Assembly (NCBI RefSeq): GCF_008704715.1
Contig: NZ_CP023689.1
Coordinates: 8,742,001 to 8,806,000 of the forward strand
DNA from: Streptomyces chartreusis
Lineage (GTDB): Bacteria; Actinomycetota; Actinomycetes; Streptomycetales; Streptomycetaceae
DNA length: 64,000 nucleotides
Reading direction: 5' to 3'
Below the pieces are notes generated by a model. That model worked only from the letters and a program-made list of their open reading frames with translations, was not told the DNA's origin and did no database searches. Numbering within the stretch: the stretch's first letter is position 1; each line of letters opens with the position of its first letter. Below are positions 63,541 through 64,000 of this stretch, one piece after another. The translations under genes were made by a program, and so were the position numbers.

Positions 63541-64000
63541 TCACCCCTCGTCGGGCAGCGCGTCCGGACGTGCGTAGGTGCGGCCCTTCCAGGCCGCACC
63601 ACGACCCCTGTAGTGCTGCACCGCGGAATCGACCGTCATCAGGAGATAGAGGAAAGCGGTGAACGGCAGCAGGGGAGCGAGCCACAGCGGCTGCCTGTAG
63701 TAACGGAGCATCGGGACGTACGTCCCCGTCATCACCAGCCACGCCAGACCGCCGCAGGCCGCCGTCACCGTGTCCCCGCCCGCCAGGCCCACGACGAGCG
63801 CCACGGGCGGCACCAGATACACCAACGCGAGCCCGGCGACCGTCCCGGCCAGCACCACCGGATTGTGCCTGAGCTGCGCGTACGCGCTGCGCGACACCAT
63901 CCGCCACAGGTCACCCAGCCGCGGATACGGCCGCACGCTGTCCACCCGCTCGGCCAGCCCCAGCCAGATGTGCCCGCCACCGCGCTTGACGGCCCGCGCG
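63541..64000 (-). CDS. Membrane glycosyltransferase, C-terminal part
   Basis: The gene runs off the right edge, so only the last 152 residues are visible. They begin ARAVKRGGGHIWLGLAERVD and continue SVRPYPRLGDLWRMVSRSAY, then three membrane helices (VVLAGTVAGLALVYLVPPVAL, ACGGLAWLVMTGTYVPML and LWLAPLLPFTAFLYLLMTV) and QHYRGRGAAWKGRTYARPD at the end. This is the C-terminus of family 2 glycosyltransferases of the HpnB/hopene-associated type. The catalytic part is outside the window. Confidence 0.75.
   Translation of the reverse strand, partial: ARAVKRGGGHIWLGLAERVDSVRPYPRLGDLWRMVSRSAYAQLRHNPVVLAGTVAGLALVYLVPPVALVVGLAGGDTVTAACGGLAWLVMTGTYVPMLRYYRQPLWLAPLLPFTAFLYLLMTVDSAVQHYRGRGAAWKGRTYARPDALPDEG

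Noticed and set aside
1..64000. tRNA, rRNA, insertion sequences, integrases, attachment sites
   Set aside because: None was recognised on either strand.

Overview
The window looks like a piece of a Streptomyces chromosome. The evidence is very high GC with strong GC3 bias, many GTG starts, short intergenic gaps, the recognisable Streptomyces gene families (class F sortase pair, DUF6643, TerD, Rv1733c-like, SHOCT-MacB-FtsX) and actinobacterial regulatory sites (DtxR/DmdR-type iron box, CsoR-type copper operators, leaderless start sites). About 62 protein genes are supported. I saw no tRNA, rRNA, CRISPR array, transposase, integrase or phage gene, so it reads as ordinary chromosome with several small accessory or metabolic cassettes.

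Layout. 0-10.8 kb: the 5' part of a secreted GH5 glycosidase, a repeat-bearing gap with a possible small Cys-rich peptide, a methyltransferase, a secreted amidohydrolase with an F5/8 domain, a TetR regulator, an acyltransferase-3, a surface-protein/sortase pair, two tandem secreted SH3-like paralogues, htpG and a VOC protein. 10.8-19.2 kb: a lipoprotein, then an unusual run of PLP and sulfur-handling enzymes (fold-III decarboxylase-like, cysteine-synthase/rhodanese fusion, SufS-like desulfurase, methyltransferase), followed by a CelD-type GNAT protein and a DegT-like aminotransferase. 19.3-22.2 kb: PolX and a flavin-dependent monooxygenase-like protein. 22.5-29.1 kb: a sugar uptake and catabolism operon (Gfo/Idh/MocA, PmoA/DUF6807, cupin, ABC binding protein, two permeases, DUF624) behind a LacI-type operator. 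29.2-33.4 kb: secreted phospholipase A2 and a copper regulon (copA, copZ, divergent Cu-binding secreted protein) with CsoR-like operators.

33.5-46.6 kb: an iron-box-controlled isochorismatase-fold protein that lacks key catalytic residues, a GH15 hydrolase, an AgaR/AgaS/KbaY-like sugar-phosphate set, an RlmG-like methyltransferase, AlkB, a ROK regulator, RpiB-like isomerase, hemerythrin, a MarR regulator with a clear palindrome, DUF1272, a phosphotriesterase-like/DUF4865 pair and a TetR regulator. 46.8-50.5 kb: SHOCT plus a MacB-like ABC exporter. 50.5-64 kb: an RsbW-type ATPase, a Cds1-like cysteine desulfhydrase, SRPBCC, a second DeoR, a large membrane alpha/beta hydrolase, a beta-helix/AAA+ fusion, an Rv1733c-like protein, a MOSC protein, DUF6643, a two-domain TerD protein and the end of a membrane glycosyltransferase.

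The best candidates for something undescribed are the PLP/sulfur cassette at 11.6-16.5 kb (with a Zur-like 7-1-7 palindrome before its methyltransferase), the beta-helix/AAA+ fusion near TerD, the iron-regulated pseudo-isochorismatase, and the repeat-containing Cys-rich small ORF at 485-694. All functions are inferred from sequence reading and remembered family motifs. No database search was possible.
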